Source: Nonomuraea cavernae (GTDB lineage Bacteria; Actinomycetota; Actinomycetes; Streptosporangiales; Streptosporangiaceae). Taken from it: DNA of 64,000 bases. Every line of letters begins with the position of its first letter. Positions within the stretch are counted from its first letter, which is position 1. Positions 62,199 to 64,000 of this stretch are shown here, one piece after another. A program made the position numbers and the translations under genes. Below the pieces are notes generated by a model, which worked only from the letters and a program-made list of their open reading frames with translations, had not been told where the DNA came from and made no database searches. The stretch is taken from the NCBI RefSeq assembly GCF_014646355.1, contig NZ_BMNH01000001.1, forward strand, positions 586,675-650,674. Direction: 5' to 3'.

Positions 62199-62539
62199 TC
62201 TTCGATCCTGCCCTGGATGACGTCGCGCTCGTGGTCGATGTAGCGACCGCTCTCACCGAGCAGCGAGCCGAAGAGCCAGAGGAAGACCCCGAAGTCGTCA
62301 GCGACCCCGACCAGCACCAGGAAGTCGGGGATGACGTCGATCGGCGAGAGGATGTAGACCACGCCGAGGCCCATCAGGGCCAGTTTGCTCTTGCCCAGCC
62401 CGGTGTACTTCCCGCGCATCACCGCGCCGACCATCCGGGGGATCGCCCGCACCCGGGCCATCAGGCCCGGTGTGCCCGGCTTGGTCACGTCTCGGTAGGC
62501 CCGCCAAGCCGCCGCCGCCCGTGCCGCCTTCGCCATCAT
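62195..62539 (-). CDS. YkvA/DUF1232 small membrane protein
   Basis: A 114-residue protein with the DUF1232 signature LALMGLGVVYILSPIDVIPDFLVLVGVADDFGV, two short hydrophobic stretches, and a basic N-terminus. Function unknown. ATG pair at 62539/62536; GGGAGG lies upstream. It shares 4 bp with the amidohydrolase 3' end. Confidence 0.9.
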   Translation of the reverse strand: MMAKAARAAAAWRAYRDVTKPGTPGLMARVRAIPRMVGAVMRGKYTGLGKSKLALMGLGVVYILSPIDVIPDFLVLVGVADDFGVFLWLFGSLLGESGRYIDHERDVIQGRIED

Positions 62540-62664
62540 GACGCCTCCCTACCCTGACTTCTCACGACATAACGCGTCGCGAGGTCCGCATGGTTCCCGC
62601 GGTCAGCGGCGAGGGTCGCACGCCGCTTCCTGGCGCGAGGCCCCGCCCCGCGCCGGTTCCCAGC

Positions 62665-64000
62665 TCAGCGCAGAGCGCCGTGGGTGAACGGCGCGGCCTG
62701 CTCGATCTGCGCCGCCACGCGCACCAGCAGGTCCTCCCTGCCCGCCGCCGCCACCAGTTGGACGCCCACCGGCAGCCCCGCCCGGGTGCCGTGCAGCGGC
62801 AGCGAGATCGACGGCTGGCCGGTCGCGTTGATCGGCGAGGTGTAGCCCACGGCGTGCGCGGTGCGGCCCAGGGCGACGCTCAGGTCGTCGGGCGGGATCC
62901 AGCCGAGCTCGAACGGCGCCACGCCCAGCGACGGCGCCAGCAACAGGTCGTAGCCCGAATCCCACCACGCCGCCATCCGCCTGCGGAACCCGTCGATCCA
63001 CTGTGTGGCCAGGATGTGTTCGGCCGCGCTGTGGTTGCCCGCCGCGCCGACCATCGCGGCGTTGCGCGGCTCCAGCTCCTCCATCCGTACGGGCCTGCCG
63101 CGCCGGACGCCGATGTTCGCCATCTCCGCCGCCAGGTTGTTCGCCACGATCGCGCCGAAGTGACGGGGGAAGTCGGCCTCGCCGAGCGCCTCGGGACAGC
63201 CGGGCGACACGTCGTGGCCCAGCGTCTCCAGCAGCCCGGCGGCACGGGTGACCGCCTCGGTGACCTCGGGCACGTCCGGCACGTCGCCCCTCGGGTGGCT
63301 GCTCACGAACCCGACGCGCAGCCGTCCCAGGTCCGCGCCGACCTCCTCGGCGAGCGGCCCCGGCAGCCGAGGGGCGTCGTACGGGTCGCCGTTCACGTAG
63401 CCGGAGACCAGGTCGAGCGCCGCCGCCGTGTCGCGGACGGTCCTGGTCACGAACCCCGGGCAGGAGAAGCCGCTCCACCCCTCTCCGCCCAGCGGGCCGA
63501 AGCTGACGCGGCCACGGGTGGGTTTGAGCCCCACCAGGCCGCAGAGCGAGGCGGGGATGCGGATCGAGCCGCCGCCGTCGCTGGCCGTGGCGATCGCCGT
63601 CATCCCGGCCGCGACCGCCGCCGCCGACCCACCGCTCGACCCGCCCGCTGAATACGCGGGATCGTACGGATTGCGCGTGGGCCCGAAGGCGACCGGCTCG
63701 GTGGTGATCGTGCTGCCGAACTCGGGCGTGTTCGTACGGCCCAGCACCACGAACCCGGCGGCCCGCAGCCTGACCGTGCCGTGGCCGTCCGCCTCGACCG
63801 GGACGCCGTCGAGCACCCGCGAGCCCGCGCTGTACGGCTCCCCGGCCTGCGCCCAGCCGAGATCCTTGAGCAGGATCGGCACCCCGCGGAACGGCGCGTC
63901 GGCGGGGAGGCCGTCGACCTCGGCCAGCGCCCGCTCGAACCGTGGGTGGACGACGGCGTTGAGCTCGCCGTCGCGGGCCTCGATCCTGGCGATCGCCGCC
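62665..64000 (-). CDS. Amidase (amidase-signature family), N-terminus beyond window
   Basis: About 445 residues visible, open to the window edge. Catalytic triad Ser-cisSer-Lys: Lys in [11 protein letters not shown], the Gly/Ser-rich [15 protein letters not shown], and [26 protein letters not shown]. The family hydrolyses amides such as aryl-alkyl amides, nylon oligomers or drug-like amides, and a substrate cannot be predicted here. The C-terminal half is complete to the stop. The N-terminal start lies beyond 64000. Confidence 0.93.
   Translation of the reverse strand, partial: AAIARIEARDGELNAVVHPRFERALAEVDGLPADAPFRGVPILLKDLGWAQAGEPYSAGSRVLDGVPVEADGHGTVRLRAAGFVVLGRTNTPEFGSTITTEPVAFGPTRNPYDPAYSAGGSSGGSAAAVAAGMTAIATASDGGGSIRIPASLCGLVGLKPTRGRVSFGPLGGEGWSGFSCPGFVTRTVRDTAAALDLVSGYVNGDPYDAPRLPGPLAEEVGADLGRLRVGFVSSHPRGDVPDVPEVTEAVTRAAGLLETLGHDVSPGCPEALGEADFPRHFGAIVANNLAAEMANIGVRRGRPVRMEELEPRNAAMVGAAGNHSAAEHILATQWIDGFRRRMAAWWDSGYDLLLAPSLGVAPFELGWIPPDDLSVALGRTAHAVGYTSPINATGQPSISLPLHGTRAGLPVGVQLVAAAGREDLLVRVAAQIEQAAPFTHGALR

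Overview
This window looks like chromosome of a high-GC, filamentous-type actinomycete, most likely Streptosporangiaceae (Nonomuraea/Streptosporangium-like). The basis is very high GC, GTG/TTG starts and leaderless-looking genes, plus actinobacterial families: DUF3073, the SCO5389 family, LCP proteins, SARP/AfsR regulators and MenB. Genus is inference. I saw no rRNA, tRNA, CRISPR array, intact insertion sequence or prophage.

Layout. 1-0.4 kb: Tat-exported polysaccharide lyase (cut by the window edge). 0.5-1.7 kb: site-2 protease with CBS domains. 1.7-9.8 kb: complete potassium operon kdpFABC-kdpDE on the minus strand, led by an extra 27-residue membrane peptide and tightly coupled by start/stop overlaps. 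10-17.8 kb: metabolic and envelope genes (epimerase, aroQ, phospholipase D-like, an orphan molybdenum hydroxylase large subunit, LCP, DUF3073). 17.8-19.7 kb: ArsR, PadR with a nested operator, menB.

19.7-25.7 kb is the most interesting region. It holds an apparent minimal RiPP (ribosomal peptide) cluster: a 31-residue Lys/Glu-rich precursor with an excellent ribosome-binding site, a 16-bp perfect hairpin, a ThiF/E1-like adenylating enzyme with an N-terminal recognition domain, and a membrane M50 metalloprotease with a second recognition-like domain. These are divergent from a large SARP-NB-ARC-TPR regulator. None of the usual RiPP signature enzymes (YcaO, LanM, lasso cyclase, radical SAM) is present.

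25.7-34.5 kb: a quinone oxidoreductase behind a textbook SoxR box, then a three-gene cassette of OB-fold membrane protein (YqiJ-like), flotillin and a giant DUF3686 AAA ATPase. 34.5-35 kb: two unusual short tandem-repeat arrays upstream of a Cml-type efflux pump. 36-50 kb: DapA-like aldolase with divergent LysR, an AAA_14/DUF4143 ATPase, MFS transporter, methyltransferase, second LCP, a ParA/CooC-like ATPase, SCO5389 family, LLM oxidoreductase, rnhB, and a LysR/aminotransferase pair. 50-64 kb: second SARP-NB-ARC regulator, HemK-like methyltransferase, a hydroxyacid dehydrogenase lacking its catalytic His, TetR, GNAT, HxlR, SURF1, a tyrosine phosphatase, an amidohydrolase and a partial amidase.

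A pattern running across the window is that the stop codons of at least five genes lie inside short tandem duplications whose every unit carries, or nearly carries, the stop.
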